From Xanthomonas sp. CFBP 8443 (GTDB lineage Bacteria > Pseudomonadota > Gammaproteobacteria > Xanthomonadales > Xanthomonadaceae): a DNA stretch of 64,000 bases. This document shows, piece by piece, positions 1-8,714 of the stretch. The first letter of the stretch is position 1, and each line of letters begins with the position of its first letter. The position numbers were made by a program, and so were the translations under genes. The notes under the pieces are model-generated. The model was not told the origin of the DNA, ran no database searches, and worked only from the letters and a program-made list of their open reading frames with translations. The stretch is taken from the NCBI RefSeq assembly GCF_025666195.1, contig NZ_CP102592.1, positions 2,914,001 through 2,978,000 on the forward strand, written 5' to 3'.

Positions 1-28
1 TGTGCCCTCGTCCCGTCACCCGCCGCCG

Positions 29-1300
29 ATGAACGACCTCCTGACCCGCACCCACGCCACCGCGCTCGACGCCGCAGACCCGCTGCGCGACCTGCGCCGC
101 GAATTCCTGTTCCCGCAGCACCAGGGCACCGACCAGGCCTACTTCGTCGGCAATTCGCTGGGCCTGCAGCCGCGCGGCGCCCGCGCTGCGGTGCAGGAGG
201 TGCTGGACAAATGGTCGACGCTGGCGGTGGAAGGCCACTTCACCGGCGACACGCAGTGGATGACCTACCACGAGCTGCTGGCCGCGCCGCTGGCGCAGCT
301 GGTCGGCGCGCTGCCGCACGAAGTGGTGGCGATGAACACGCTGACGGTGAACCTGCACCTGTTGATGGTCAGCTTCTACCGGCCCACCCGCGAACGCCCG
401 GCGATCCTGATCGAGGCCGGCGCGTTCCCGTCCGACCAGCATGCGCTGGCTTCGCAGATCCGCTTCCACGGCTTCGATCCGGCCACCGAGCTGATCGAAG
501 TGCAGCCCGACAGCGACGACGGCGTCGTGTCGATGGCCGCGATCGAACGCGCCATCGCCGAGCACGGCCCGCGCCTGGCGCTGGTGCTGTGGCCGGGCGT
601 GCAATACCGCACCGGGCAGGCCTTCGACCTGGACGCGGTGACGCGGCTGGCGCGCGCGGCCGGCGCCGCGGTCGGCTTCGATCTCGCGCATGCGGTCGGC
701 AACCTGCCGCTGACCCTGCACGACACCGCGCCCGACTTCGCGGTGTGGTGCCACTACAAATACCTCAACGCCGGCCCCGGCGCGGTCGCCGGCGCCTTCG
801 TGCACGAGCGCCACGGCCACGGCGACACGCCGCGTTTCGCCGGCTGGTGGGGCCACGACAAGCGCACCCGCTTCCAGATGGGGCCGCAGTTCGTCGCCGC
901 GCCCGGCGCCGACGGCTGGCAGCTGAGCAATCCGCCGATCCTGAGCATGGCGCCGCTGCGCGCCTCGCTGGAACTGTTCGAACGCGCCGGGCTGCCGGCG
1001 CTGCGGCGCAAGTCGCTGCAGCTCACCGGCTACCTGGAAACGCTGATCCGCGCGCGCCTGGCCGAGACCCTGCAGATCCTCACTCCGGCCGACCCGGCGC
1101 AGCGCGGTTGCCAGCTGTCGCTGCGCGTGGCCGGCGGCCGCGAGCACGGCCGTGCGTTGTTCGAGTACCTGCAATCGGTCGGCGTGCTCGGCGACTGGCG
1201 CGAGCCGGACGTGATCCGGATCAGCCCAGTCCCGCTGTACACCCGCTACCGCGACGTCTACCGCTTCGTCGAGGAAGTGGAAACCTGGGCCGGCGTCTGA
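29..1300 (+). CDS. kynU: Kynureninase
   Basis: PLP enzyme that cleaves kynurenine or 3-hydroxykynurenine to anthranilate or 3-hydroxyanthranilate plus alanine, in the cytoplasmic tryptophan-to-quinolinate route to NAD. The 423-residue protein has the usual kynureninase length and an aminotransferase class V fold; the segment WCHYKYLNAGPG carries the PLP-binding lysine, about residue 244. I chose the ATG at 29 because the protein then begins MNDLLTRTHA as in relatives; a GTG at 2 would add nine proline/arginine-rich residues. The monooxygenase gene follows after about 50 bp, so the two are probably co-transcribed. The promoter lies outside the window. Confidence 0.93.
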   Translation: MNDLLTRTHATALDAADPLRDLRREFLFPQHQGTDQAYFVGNSLGLQPRGARAAVQEVLDKWSTLAVEGHFTGDTQWMTYHELLAAPLAQLVGALPHEVVAMNTLTVNLHLLMVSFYRPTRERPAILIEAGAFPSDQHALASQIRFHGFDPATELIEVQPDSDDGVVSMAAIERAIAEHGPRLALVLWPGVQYRTGQAFDLDAVTRLARAAGAAVGFDLAHAVGNLPLTLHDTAPDFAVWCHYKYLNAGPGAVAGAFVHERHGHGDTPRFAGWWGHDKRTRFQMGPQFVAAPGADGWQLSNPPILSMAPLRASLELFERAGLPALRRKSLQLTGYLETLIRARLAETLQILTPADPAQRGCQLSLRVAGGREHGRALFEYLQSVGVLGDWREPDVIRISPVPLYTRYRDVYRFVEEVETWAGV

Positions 1301-1349
1301 GCCGCCTCCTCCTGCGCGGCAGCCGCCGCGCGTCTTGCCGGACTTTTCC

Positions 1350-2714
1350 TTGAGCGACTCCCCCCGCAGCATCACCCTGATCGGCGCCGGCCTGGCCGGC
1401 TCCCTGCTCGCCATCCTGCTCTCGCGCCAGGGCTGGCGCGTCACCGTCTACGAACGCCGCGGCGATCCGCGCGTGCAGGACTACGAACGCGGCCGCTCGA
1501 TCAACCTGGCCCTGGCCGAGCGCGGCCTGCACGCGCTGCGCCAGGGCGGCGCCGACGCCGCGGTGATGGCCAAGGCGGTGATGATGCGCGGGCGCATGGT
1601 GCATTTCGCCGACGGCCGCCAGCAGTTGCAGCGCTACGGCCGCGACGACAGCGAGGTGATCTGGTCGGTGCACCGCAACGACCTCAACATCACCCTGCTG
1701 CAGCTGGCCGAACAGGCCGGCGCGCAGATCCATTTCTACCGGCGCCTGCACACGGTGGACTTCGACGCCGGCTACGCGCGCTTCATCGACGACCGCGACG
1801 ACCAGCCGCACGACATCCGCTTCCGCAGCATGATCGGCGCCGACGGCGCCGGCTCGGCGCTGCGCGCGGCGATGCAGCGCAAGGCGCCGATGGCCGAGCA
1901 CACCGAGTTCCTGGACCATTCGTACAAGGAACTGGAAATCCCGCCCAACGCCGACGGCAGCTTCCGCATCGAGGCCAACGCGCTGCACATCTGGCCGCGC
2001 GGCCACTACATGTGCATCGCCCTGCCCAACGACGAAGGCACCTTCACCGTCACCCTGTTCCTGCCCAACACCGGCGAGCCGAGCTTCGCCACCACCCGCA
2101 ACGGCGCCGAAGCGCTGGCCTTGTTCGCGCGCGACTTCCCCGATGCGCTGCCGCTGATGCCGCAACTGGCCGAGCACTGGGAGCAGCACCCGCCGGGCCT
2201 GCTCGGCACGCTGCGGCTGGAGCGCTGGCACCTGGACGGGCGCGCGGTGCTGCTCGGCGACGCCGCGCACGCGATGGTGCCGTTCCATGGCCAGGGTATG
2301 AACTGCGCGTTCGAGGATTGCGTGGCGCTGGCCGCGCACCTGCAGCGCGAACCGGACCTGGGCCGCGCCTATGCGGCGTTCGAGGCCGAGCGCAAACCCA
2401 ACGCCAGCGCGATCCAGCAGATGGCGCTGGAGAACTACATCGAGATGCGCGACCGCGTCGGCGATGCCGGCTTCCTGCTGCAGCGCGAACTGGAGCAGGC
2501 GCTGCAGGAGCGCCACCCGACCCGCTTCGTGCCGCACTACACGATGGTCACCTTCCTGCGCACGCCGTACGCGCTGGCGCTGCGGCGCAGCGAAATCCAG
2601 CGCGACATCCTGGTGCAGGCCACGCAGGGCCATCGCGACCTGTCGCGGATCGACTGGGCCTGGCTGCAGCGGATCGTGCACGAACGCCTGGCACCGCTGG
2701 AGGGCGCGCATTGA
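1350..2714 (+). CDS. kmo: Kynurenine 3-monooxygenase
   Basis: FAD-dependent aromatic hydroxylase that converts kynurenine to 3-hydroxykynurenine with NADPH and O2, the step before kynureninase in de novo NAD synthesis from tryptophan. The N-terminal Rossmann motif GAGLAG (about residues 11-16) and the second FAD motif GDAAHAMVPFHGQGMN (about residue 304) are intact. Length (454 aa) fits the family. The start is probably TTG at 1350, giving LSDSPRSITLIGAG; another in-frame TTG lies at 1335, and no ATG is close by, so the start is uncertain by five codons. Same strand as kynU and very likely in its operon. Confidence 0.92.
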   Translation: MSDSPRSITLIGAGLAGSLLAILLSRQGWRVTVYERRGDPRVQDYERGRSINLALAERGLHALRQGGADAAVMAKAVMMRGRMVHFADGRQQLQRYGRDDSEVIWSVHRNDLNITLLQLAEQAGAQIHFYRRLHTVDFDAGYARFIDDRDDQPHDIRFRSMIGADGAGSALRAAMQRKAPMAEHTEFLDHSYKELEIPPNADGSFRIEANALHIWPRGHYMCIALPNDEGTFTVTLFLPNTGEPSFATTRNGAEALALFARDFPDALPLMPQLAEHWEQHPPGLLGTLRLERWHLDGRAVLLGDAAHAMVPFHGQGMNCAFEDCVALAAHLQREPDLGRAYAAFEAERKPNASAIQQMALENYIEMRDRVGDAGFLLQRELEQALQERHPTRFVPHYTMVTFLRTPYALALRRSEIQRDILVQATQGHRDLSRIDWAWLQRIVHERLAPLEGAH

Positions 2715-2732
2715 GCCGATCTTGGCTTACCC

Positions 2733-2800
2733 TGTAGGAGCGGCCTCAGCCGCGACCGGCATTACCGGTAGCGTTGGTCGCGGCGGAAGCCGCTCCTACA
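2733..2800. repeat. GTAG-headed REP inverted pair
   Basis: Two REP copies in inverted orientation: GTAGGAGCGGCCTCAGCCGC on the left and its reverse complement on the right, separated by about 20 bp that contain a small ACCGGNNNNACCGGT-like palindrome. The GTAG head followed by an imperfect palindrome is the hallmark of REP sequences mobilised by RAYT enzymes. It lies directly behind kmo and may also end its transcript. Confidence 0.85.
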
Positions 2801-2865
2801 AAAGCGAGCCCGCGCGTTTGCATCCGCGGCCGGCGCGCACGACCCCACACCGCTCTGGTCCGACC

Positions 2866-4305
2866 ATGCCCGACAGCTTTCTGTTCTACGACCTGGAAAC
2901 CTTCGGCGCCGATCCGCGGCGCACGCGCATCGCCCAGTTCGCGGCGGTGCGCACCGATGCGCAACTGAACGTGGTCGAGGAGCCGATCAGTTTCTTCGTG
3001 CAGCCGGCCGACGACCTGCTGCCCTCGCCGATCGCCACCCTGATCACCGGCATCGCCCCGCAGCAGGCGCTGCGCGACGGGGTCAACGAGGCCGATGCGT
3101 TCGCGCGCATCGCCGAGCAGATGGCGCGGCCGCAGACCTGCACCCTGGGCTACAACTCGCTGCGCTTCGACGACGAGTTCGTGCGCCACGGCCTGTTCCG
3201 CAATTTCCACGACCCCTACGAACGCGAGTGGCGCGGCGGCAATTCGCGCTGGGACCTGCTGGACATGCTGCGGCTGATGCACGCGCTGCGCCCGGAGGGC
3301 ATCGTCTGGCCGCAGCGCGAGGACGGCGCCACCTCGTTCAAGCTGGAACAGCTGGCGCTGGCCAATGGCGTGCGCGACGGCGACGCGCACGAGGCGCTGT
3401 CCGACGTCTACGCCACCATCGGCATGGCCCGGCATTTCCGCGAGCGCCAGCCGCGGCTGTGGGACTACGCGCTGAAGCTGCGCGACAAACGCTTCTGCGG
3501 CGGCCTGCTCGACGTGGTGGCGATGCAGCCGGTGCTGCACGTGTCGATGCGCTATCCGGCCGCGCGCCTGTGCGCGGCGCCGGTGCTGCCGCTGGCGCGG
3601 CATCCGCGCATCGACAGCCGGGTGCTGGTGTTCGACCTGGAAGGCGACATCGAGCCGTTGCTGCACTACAGCCCGGAGCAGATCGCCGACCGCCTGTACA
3701 CGCCGCAGGCCGACCTGCCCGAAGGCGAGCAGCGCATCCCGCTGAAGGAAGTGCACCTGAACAAGGCGCCGGCGCTGGTCGCCTGGTCGCACCTGCGCGA
3801 GCCCGACTTCGCCCGCCTGCAGATCGATCCGGCGCAGGTCCAGGCCAAGGCCGCGCGCCTGCGCGAGGCCGGGCCGGAGCTGGCCGAGAAGGTCCGCCGC
3901 GTGTTCGGCAACGAACGCGCCTCGGCCCCGGCCGACGCGGATGCGTCGCTGTACGACGGTTTCCTGGCCGACGCCGACAAGCGCGCGATGGCACAGGTGC
4001 GCGCGAGTCCGCCGACCCAGCTGGCGCCGCTGGAATCCAGCTTCCGCGACCCGCGCCTGGCCGAGCTGCTGTTCCGCTACCGCGCGCGCAACTGGCCGCA
4101 GACGCTGTCCATTGTCGAGCAGAGCCGCTGGGACGACTACCGGCGCCGGCGCCTGGTCGACGACAGCGGCCTGTCCGAGCTGAACTTCGACGCCTACTAC
4201 GCACAACTGGCCGATTTACGCCTGACTCACCCCAACGATGCTACCAAGCAGGCTCTGCTCGACCAGCTGGCCGCCTGGGGCCAAGACCTGCAACGCACCC
4301 TATGA
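2866..4305 (+). CDS. sbcB: Exodeoxyribonuclease I
   Basis: Single-strand-specific 3'-5' DNA exonuclease acting in recombination and mismatch repair. The DEDDh metal ligands are visible: D9 and E11 in FLFYDLETFG, an aspartate near residue 102 in LRFDDEF, and H175/D180 in HEALSD. The rest matches the SH3-like and C-terminal domains of Exo I; 479 residues is the usual length. The start at 2866 is the ATG just before the catalytic strand. The frame stays open upstream to 2371 only because it overlaps kmo. The stop codon overlaps the next start as ATGA. Confidence 0.94.
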   Translation: MPDSFLFYDLETFGADPRRTRIAQFAAVRTDAQLNVVEEPISFFVQPADDLLPSPIATLITGIAPQQALRDGVNEADAFARIAEQMARPQTCTLGYNSLRFDDEFVRHGLFRNFHDPYEREWRGGNSRWDLLDMLRLMHALRPEGIVWPQREDGATSFKLEQLALANGVRDGDAHEALSDVYATIGMARHFRERQPRLWDYALKLRDKRFCGGLLDVVAMQPVLHVSMRYPAARLCAAPVLPLARHPRIDSRVLVFDLEGDIEPLLHYSPEQIADRLYTPQADLPEGEQRIPLKEVHLNKAPALVAWSHLREPDFARLQIDPAQVQAKAARLREAGPELAEKVRRVFGNERASAPADADASLYDGFLADADKRAMAQVRASPPTQLAPLESSFRDPRLAELLFRYRARNWPQTLSIVEQSRWDDYRRRRLVDDSGLSELNFDAYYAQLADLRLTHPNDATKQALLDQLAAWGQDLQRTL

Positions 4306-4988
4306 CCAGCTATTTCAGCGACGCCAGCTTCAAGTTCCTGCGTGCCCTGGCGCGGCACAACGACAAGGCCTGGTTCAACGACAACCGGCACAAGTACGAA
4401 GAGCACGTGCGCCAGCCGTTCCTGCGCCTGATCACCGACCTGCAGCCTGACCTGGCCCAGGTCAGCGAGCATTTCCGCTCCGACCCGCGCGGCGTCGGCG
4501 GCTCGCTGTTCCGCATCCATCGCGACGCGCGTTTCTCCCACGACAAGTCGCCGTACAAGACCTGGCAGGGCGCGCGCCTATTCCACGAGCGGCGCAAGCA
4601 GGTGCCGGCGCCGTCGTTCTACATCCACCTGCAGCCGGGCGAGAGCTTCGTCGGCGCCGGCCTGTGGCATCCGGAACCGGACACGCAGCGCAAGGTGCGC
4701 CAGTTCATCTTCGACAACCCGGGCAGCTGGAAGGCCGCCGCGCACGCGCCCAAGCTGCGCCGGCGCTTCGAACTGGAGCAGACCGAAGTGCTGGTGCGGC
4801 CGCCGCGCGGGTTCCCGGCCGAGTTCGAGTTCATCGACGACCTCAAGCACAAGAACTGGGTGTTCTGGCGCCAACTCGACGACGCCACCATGACCGGGCC
4901 GAAGCTGCGCGCGCTGATCGCCGCCGACCTGCAGACGCTGGGGCCGTTCGTGGACTATTTGTGCGCGGCGCTGGATCTGGAATTCTGA
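4302..4988 (+). CDS. DUF2461 family protein (TIGR02453)
   Basis: 228-residue cytoplasmic protein of the DUF2461 family, recognised from the conserved blocks FLRALARHNDKAWFNDNR near the N-terminus, then RIHRDARFSHDKSPYKT, YIHLQPGESFVGAGLW and, near the C-terminus, DLKHKNWVFWRQL. No biochemical function is established for the family. The ATG overlaps the sbcB stop by four bases (ATGA), so translation is coupled to exonuclease I. That coupling hints at a DNA-related role but does not show one. An REP pair follows directly. Confidence 0.85.
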   Translation: MTSYFSDASFKFLRALARHNDKAWFNDNRHKYEEHVRQPFLRLITDLQPDLAQVSEHFRSDPRGVGGSLFRIHRDARFSHDKSPYKTWQGARLFHERRKQVPAPSFYIHLQPGESFVGAGLWHPEPDTQRKVRQFIFDNPGSWKAAAHAPKLRRRFELEQTEVLVRPPRGFPAEFEFIDDLKHKNWVFWRQLDDATMTGPKLRALIAADLQTLGPFVDYLCAALDLEF

Positions 4989-5003
4989 AGATGCAACGCT
5001 CCC

Positions 5004-5089
5004 TGTAGGAGCGGCTCTACGTGGCCTTGGGCCATTAGCCGCGACAGGTGCTACGGATGCTGCCTGTCGCGGCTAAAGCCGCTCCTACA
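5004..5089. repeat. GTAG-headed REP inverted pair with extended loop
   Basis: Left copy begins TGTAGGAGCGGCT but its palindrome is interrupted by CTACGTGGCCTTGGGCC before AGCCGCGAC. The right copy is a complete inverted REP ending CCGCTCCTACA. The same interrupted left-hand form occurs again at 5649, so it is a distinct REP subtype. The element fills the gap between the DUF2461 and DUF2939 genes. Confidence 0.8.
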
Positions 5090-5115
5090 AAAGCTTGCTA
5101 CCGAAGAGGCACACG

Positions 5116-5652
5116 ATGAAAAAATGGCTGGCCTTGCTGTTCCTCGCCCTGCTCGCCCTCGGCGGCTACGTCGTCGCCGGGCCATACCTGGCGATCCGCG
5201 GGATCAGCCAGGCGCTGGAACAGCGCGATGCCGCGGCGCTGGAGCGCTACGTCGACTTCCCCACCCTGCGCGTGAACCTGAAGGCGCAGGTCGACGATGC
5301 GCTGCTGCGCCGTGCCGGGCCGGAGCTGCAGTCCGGCCTGTTCGGCGGCGCGTTGCTGTCGCTGGCCGGCAGCGTCAGCGGCATCGGCGTGGATGCGATG
5401 GTCACCCCGGCCGGGATTGGCGCCTTGCTGCAGGGCGATGCGCTGTGGAAACGCGCCAGCGGCGACACCGTCGGCGGCGACACCTATGCCGCGCCGCGCC
5501 CGGTACAACCGCTGCGGCAGGCCGAGCACCGCTTCGAATCGACCTCGCGCTTCGTCGCCACCCTGCACACCGCCGACGGCACCGCGGTACCCTGCGTCTT
5601 CACCCGCGACGGACTGCGCTGGAAGCTCAGCAATATCCTGCTGCCGTTGTAG
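5116..5652 (+). CDS. DUF2939 domain protein, membrane-anchored or exported
   Basis: 178-residue protein with an N-terminal hydrophobic segment (MKKWLALLFLALLALGGYVV) acting as signal anchor, followed by a soluble domain with the DUF2939 pattern AIRGISQALEQRDAAALERYVDFPTLRVNLK. The function of the family is unknown. The ATG at 5116 is preceded by GAAGAGGC at a suitable distance. The stop codon TAG is the TAG inside the GTAG head of the REP that begins at 5649, so the REP supplies the end of this gene. Confidence 0.82.
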   Translation: MKKWLALLFLALLALGGYVVAGPYLAIRGISQALEQRDAAALERYVDFPTLRVNLKAQVDDALLRRAGPELQSGLFGGALLSLAGSVSGIGVDAMVTPAGIGALLQGDALWKRASGDTVGGDTYAAPRPVQPLRQAEHRFESTSRFVATLHTADGTAVPCVFTRDGLRWKLSNILLPL

Positions 5653-5689
5653 GAGCGGCTCTACGTGGCCTCGGGCCGTCAGCCGCGAC
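5649..5689. repeat. GTAG-headed REP, interrupted subtype
   Basis: Begins GTAGGAGCGGCTCTACGTGG and closes with AGCCGCGAC, the same interrupted form as at 5004. It overlaps the last codon of the DUF2939 gene. Confidence 0.7.
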
Positions 5690-5827
5690 ATCGGTGCGGA
5701 GGAAATCTTCAGTCGCCCTGATGGCCCGAGGCCACCCAAAGTCCCTACAGGAACCTTGCGACCAACTCGGAGGGCGAAGGCTTCAACCCACCCCACAGAT
5801 GGCCAAAACATAGCGGCTTCCAACTCC

Positions 5828-6647
5828 GCTCGTCGCGACTGAAGTCGCTCCCACAAGGACTTGCGGCAAGCCGGCTGAGCGCACTGTGGGAGGGACTTCA
5901 ATCCCGACTGCTCGATGCATCCGCCCGATAAAGTACCGGAGCCAAGACGATATCCGCCTCCGCTCGTCGCGACTGAAGTCGCTCCCACAAGGACTTGCGG
6001 CAAGCCAGCTGAGTGCACTGTGAGAGGCACTTCTGTCCCGACCGCTCGATGCATCCGCCCGATAATGTACCGAAACCAAAACGATATCCGCCTCCGCTCG
6101 TCGCGACTGAAGTCGCTCCCACAAGGACTTGCGGCAAGCCGGCTGGGTGCACTGTGGGAGGGACTTCAGTCCCGACTGCTCGATGCATTCGCCCGATAAA
6201 GTACCGAAGCCAAGACGATATCCGCCTCCGCTCGTCGCGACTGAAGTCGCTCCCACAAGGACTTGCGGCAAGCCAGCTGGGTGCAATGTGGGAGGGACTT
6301 CAGTCTCGACTGCTCGATGCATCCGCCCGATAAAGTACCGAAGCCAAGACGATATCCGCCTCCGCTCGTCGCGACTGAAGTCGCTCCCACAAGGACTTGC
6401 GGCAAGCCGGCTGAGTGCACTGTGGGAGGGACTTCTGTCTCGACCGCTCGATGCATCCGCCCGATGAGGTGCCTGAGCCAGGAGGGTATCCGCCTCTGCT
6501 CGTCGCGACTGAAGTCGCTCCCACAAGGACTTGCGGCAAGCCGGCTGGCTGCACTGTGGGAGGGACTTCAGTCCCGACTGCTCGATGCATCCGCCCACCA
6601 AGATGCTATCTGTCGCCGCTGGTCGCGACTGAAGCCGCTCCCACCGT
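5828..6647. repeat. Tandem array of 134-bp REP-doublet units
   Basis: Six units begin at 5828, 5962, 6096, 6230, 6364 and 6498, exactly 134 bp apart, with a partial seventh at 6618 after a 14-bp deletion. Each unit contains GTCGCGACTGAAGTCGCTCC, then a small hairpin CTTGCGGCAAG, then the inverted and degenerate partner GTGGGAGGGACTTCAGTCCC, then a constant tail with GCTCGATGCATCCGCC. This is a GTGG-headed REP doublet amplified head to tail; copies differ by only a few bases. Because 134 is not a multiple of three, open frames through it rotate, and I do not consider any of them coding. The stretch 5690-5827 before it shows no gene. Confidence 0.92.
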
Positions 6648-6675
6648 GACCGGCGGCATGTCGCAGCGGCGCCGC

Positions 6676-7488
6676 TCAGCGGCGCCAGGCGGTCGTCTCG
6701 AATGCCCGCTGCAGGCGCCGGAACGTTGGCCGCAACTGCCAGCGTGCCGACCACGGCAGGCGTGCCAGCGCGGCGCGCGCGTCCAGCGCCGGCAACGCGC
6801 CGGTCCAGGCGAACACGATGTGGTTGTCCATCTCCGGTTCGTCCATGCGCAGCACGCTCCCACCGAAGATCTTGCGCAGGTGCGCCAGGTGCTGGCGGGT
6901 GTCGGTGTCGTACAGGTTCACCGCCAGCACGCCGCCGGGCGCCAGCGCAGCATGGCAGTCGTCGTAGAAACCGCGGGTGCGCAACGCGGCCGGGATGCCG
7001 TCGGCATCGTAGGCATCGAGCAGCAGCAGGTCGTAGCGGCCGCGGCGCTGCGGCAGCAGGCGCGCGCCGTCGCCGTGCAGCGCCTGGAAGCGCGCGTCGT
7101 CGGCCGGAATATCGAAGGCGTCACGCAGCGCCAGCACGTCGGCATCGGCCTCGATCGCCTCGATCCGCGCCTGCGGCAGGTGCCGATGGCAGAACTTGGC
7201 CTGCGAGCCGCCGCCCAGGCCGACGATGCCGATGCAGCGCGGCTGCGGCCGCAGCAGCAGCGCGCCGAGCATGCTGCGGGTATAGCCCACCTCCAGCACC
7301 TGCGGCCACCAGGTGAGCATCCGGCTCTGGGTCACTTCGCCCTTGAACTGCAGGCTGGTGTAGCGCCAGCCGCGCTCCACGTAGGGCCGCCCGGGAAGCA
7401 CGCGCGTCTCGGACCCGTCCGGCCGCAGCAGCCGGCGCAGCGTGGCCCAGCGGCCACCGCCGCGGTTTCCCGCGGAGCCCGCGCTCAC
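6676..7488 (-). CDS. Spermidine synthase-like (aminopropyltransferase fold) protein
   Basis: 270-residue Rossmann-fold methyltransferase-like protein of the SpeE family. Visible features are GIVGLGGGSQAKFCHRHLP (nucleotide-binding loop I), IEAIEADADVLALRDAF (acidic end of strand 2) and YDLLLLDAYDADGIP. The N-terminal beta domain of true SpeE is short here (ETRVLPGRPYVERGWRYTSL), so this may be a distant paralogue and not a genuine spermidine synthase. The start is GTG at 7488, overlapping the 5'-nucleotidase stop as GTGA; the longer open frame upstream overlaps that gene and is not used. Last gene of the minus-strand group nadK, 5'-nucleotidase, speE-like. Confidence 0.8.
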   Translation of the reverse strand: MSAGSAGNRGGGRWATLRRLLRPDGSETRVLPGRPYVERGWRYTSLQFKGEVTQSRMLTWWPQVLEVGYTRSMLGALLLRPQPRCIGIVGLGGGSQAKFCHRHLPQARIEAIEADADVLALRDAFDIPADDARFQALHGDGARLLPQRRGRYDLLLLDAYDADGIPAALRTRGFYDDCHAALAPGGVLAVNLYDTDTRQHLAHLRKIFGGSVLRMDEPEMDNHIVFAWTGALPALDARAALARLPWSARWQLRPTFRRLQRAFETTAWRR

Positions 7489-8450
7489 GGCTTGGCGATG
7501 ACGTTGGCCACGCCGTGCGGCACGTGCCCGGCGGCCACGCGCTCGCGTGCGGCGCTGTCGATGTTGTGCTGCGAGTCGTCGAAGAAGATGTCGGCGCCGA
7601 ACGCCTGCAGGAACGGCCCCTTGTGGCGGCCGCCGAGGAACAGCGCCTCGTCCAGGCGCACGCCCCACTCGCGCAGCGTGCGGATCACCCGCTCGTGCGC
7701 CGGCGCCGAGCGCGCGGTGACCAGCGCGGTGCGGATCGGCGAGGCCTCGCCGGCCGGGAACGCGGCCTGCAGGGCGTGCAGCGCGGACAGGAAGTTGCGG
7801 AACGGCCCGCCGGTCAGCGGCTCGCGCGCGTTCTCGCGCTCGTAGCGGCCGAACGCCTCCACGCCCTGCTCGCGCGAGAAGCGCTCGCCTTCGTCGCCGA
7901 AGATCACCGCATCGCCGTCGAAGGCGATGCGCAGCTGCGTGGACAGGCGCTCGGAATCGATCGCCCCGGCCGCCGCGGCCGCCTCCTGCGCGCGTTCGCC
8001 CGGCGGCTTGGGCAGGATCGTCGCCGCGGCGATGCCGTGGCTCAGCGCGCGCCGCACCGAATCCGGATTCGCCGACAGGAACAGGTCGGTGCCGAACGGC
8101 TTGACGTACGGCCAGGTCGGCTCGCCCGAGGTGAAGGTGGCGCGGACGATGCCGAGCCCGTAGTGCTGGATCGAATTGAAGATGCGCAGCCCGGTATCGG
8201 CGGAATTGCGCGACAACAGGATCACCTCCACCGGCGGCGTCTCCGGCGGCGTGCCCTGGTTCAGCGCCAGCAGCTTGCGCACCACCGGAAACGCCACCCC
8301 CGGCGCCAGCACATCGTCCTCGCGCTCGCGCTGATAGGCGCTATACGCCTCCACCCCCTGCTGCTCGAACAGGGCATGGCCCTCTTCCAGATCGAACAGG
8401 GCGCGCGAGGTGATGGCGACGGTGAGCAGGCGGGGGGCGTTGTCGGACAT
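7485..8450 (-). CDS. Cytosolic 5'-nucleotidase family protein
   Basis: 321-residue protein resembling the bacterial 5'-nucleotidase family (Pfam 5-nucleotidase), which dephosphorylates nucleoside monophosphates. Blocks seen are LTVAITSRALFDLEEGHALFE at the N-terminus, LLSRNSADTGLRIFNSI, IAFDGDAVIFGDEGER with paired aspartates, LVTARSAPAHERVIRTLR, and a C-terminal GADIFFDDSQHN. The start ATG at 8450 lies immediately downstream (minus strand) of a GGATT-type repeat, and no Shine-Dalgarno is visible between them. The stop overlaps the speE-like start. Confidence 0.85.
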   Translation of the reverse strand: MSDNAPRLLTVAITSRALFDLEEGHALFEQQGVEAYSAYQREREDDVLAPGVAFPVVRKLLALNQGTPPETPPVEVILLSRNSADTGLRIFNSIQHYGLGIVRATFTSGEPTWPYVKPFGTDLFLSANPDSVRRALSHGIAAATILPKPPGERAQEAAAAAGAIDSERLSTQLRIAFDGDAVIFGDEGERFSREQGVEAFGRYERENAREPLTGGPFRNFLSALHALQAAFPAGEASPIRTALVTARSAPAHERVIRTLREWGVRLDEALFLGGRHKGPFLQAFGADIFFDDSQHNIDSAARERVAAGHVPHGVANVIAKP

Positions 8451-8714
8451 GGGAGCAGGGATTCGGAATTGGGGATTCGGGATTGGCAAAAGCGGCTTGC
8501 TGGATCGGAACGTAAAGAGTAATCGTCGGAGCGGCAGACCCGCCGTTACGAATCCTCAATCCCGACTCCCCGCTTCCAATCGGGCGGTGATTCGGAATTG
8601 GAGATTCGGGATTGGCAAAAAGCGGCCTACTGGATCGGAACGCAAAAGAGTGAAATGGCGGAAAGACCGACCCGCTGTTGCGAATCCCCAATCCCGCCCC
8701 CCCAATCCCCGCTT
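8451..8714. repeat. Duplicated GGGATTCGGGATTGG-type inverted repeat element
   Basis: Two similar copies about 129 bp apart fill the gap between nadK and the 5'-nucleotidase. Each has a left arm built of ATTCGGAATTGGGGATTCGG and a right arm of the complementary type CGAATCCTCAATCCCGACTC around an AGCGGC...GGATCGGAACG centre. The left arm of the first copy reaches to within a few bases of the 5'-nucleotidase start codon. The same arm sequences recur at 55073-55280. Confidence 0.85.

Noticed and set aside
5828..6647. Possible CRISPR array
   Set aside because: The whole 134-bp unit repeats; there are no short direct repeats separated by unique spacers and no cas genes nearby.
5783..6754. Open frames on both strands through the 134-bp array
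   Set aside because: The unit length is not a multiple of three and the same DNA is read in several frames; no start signals. Treated as non-coding repeats.
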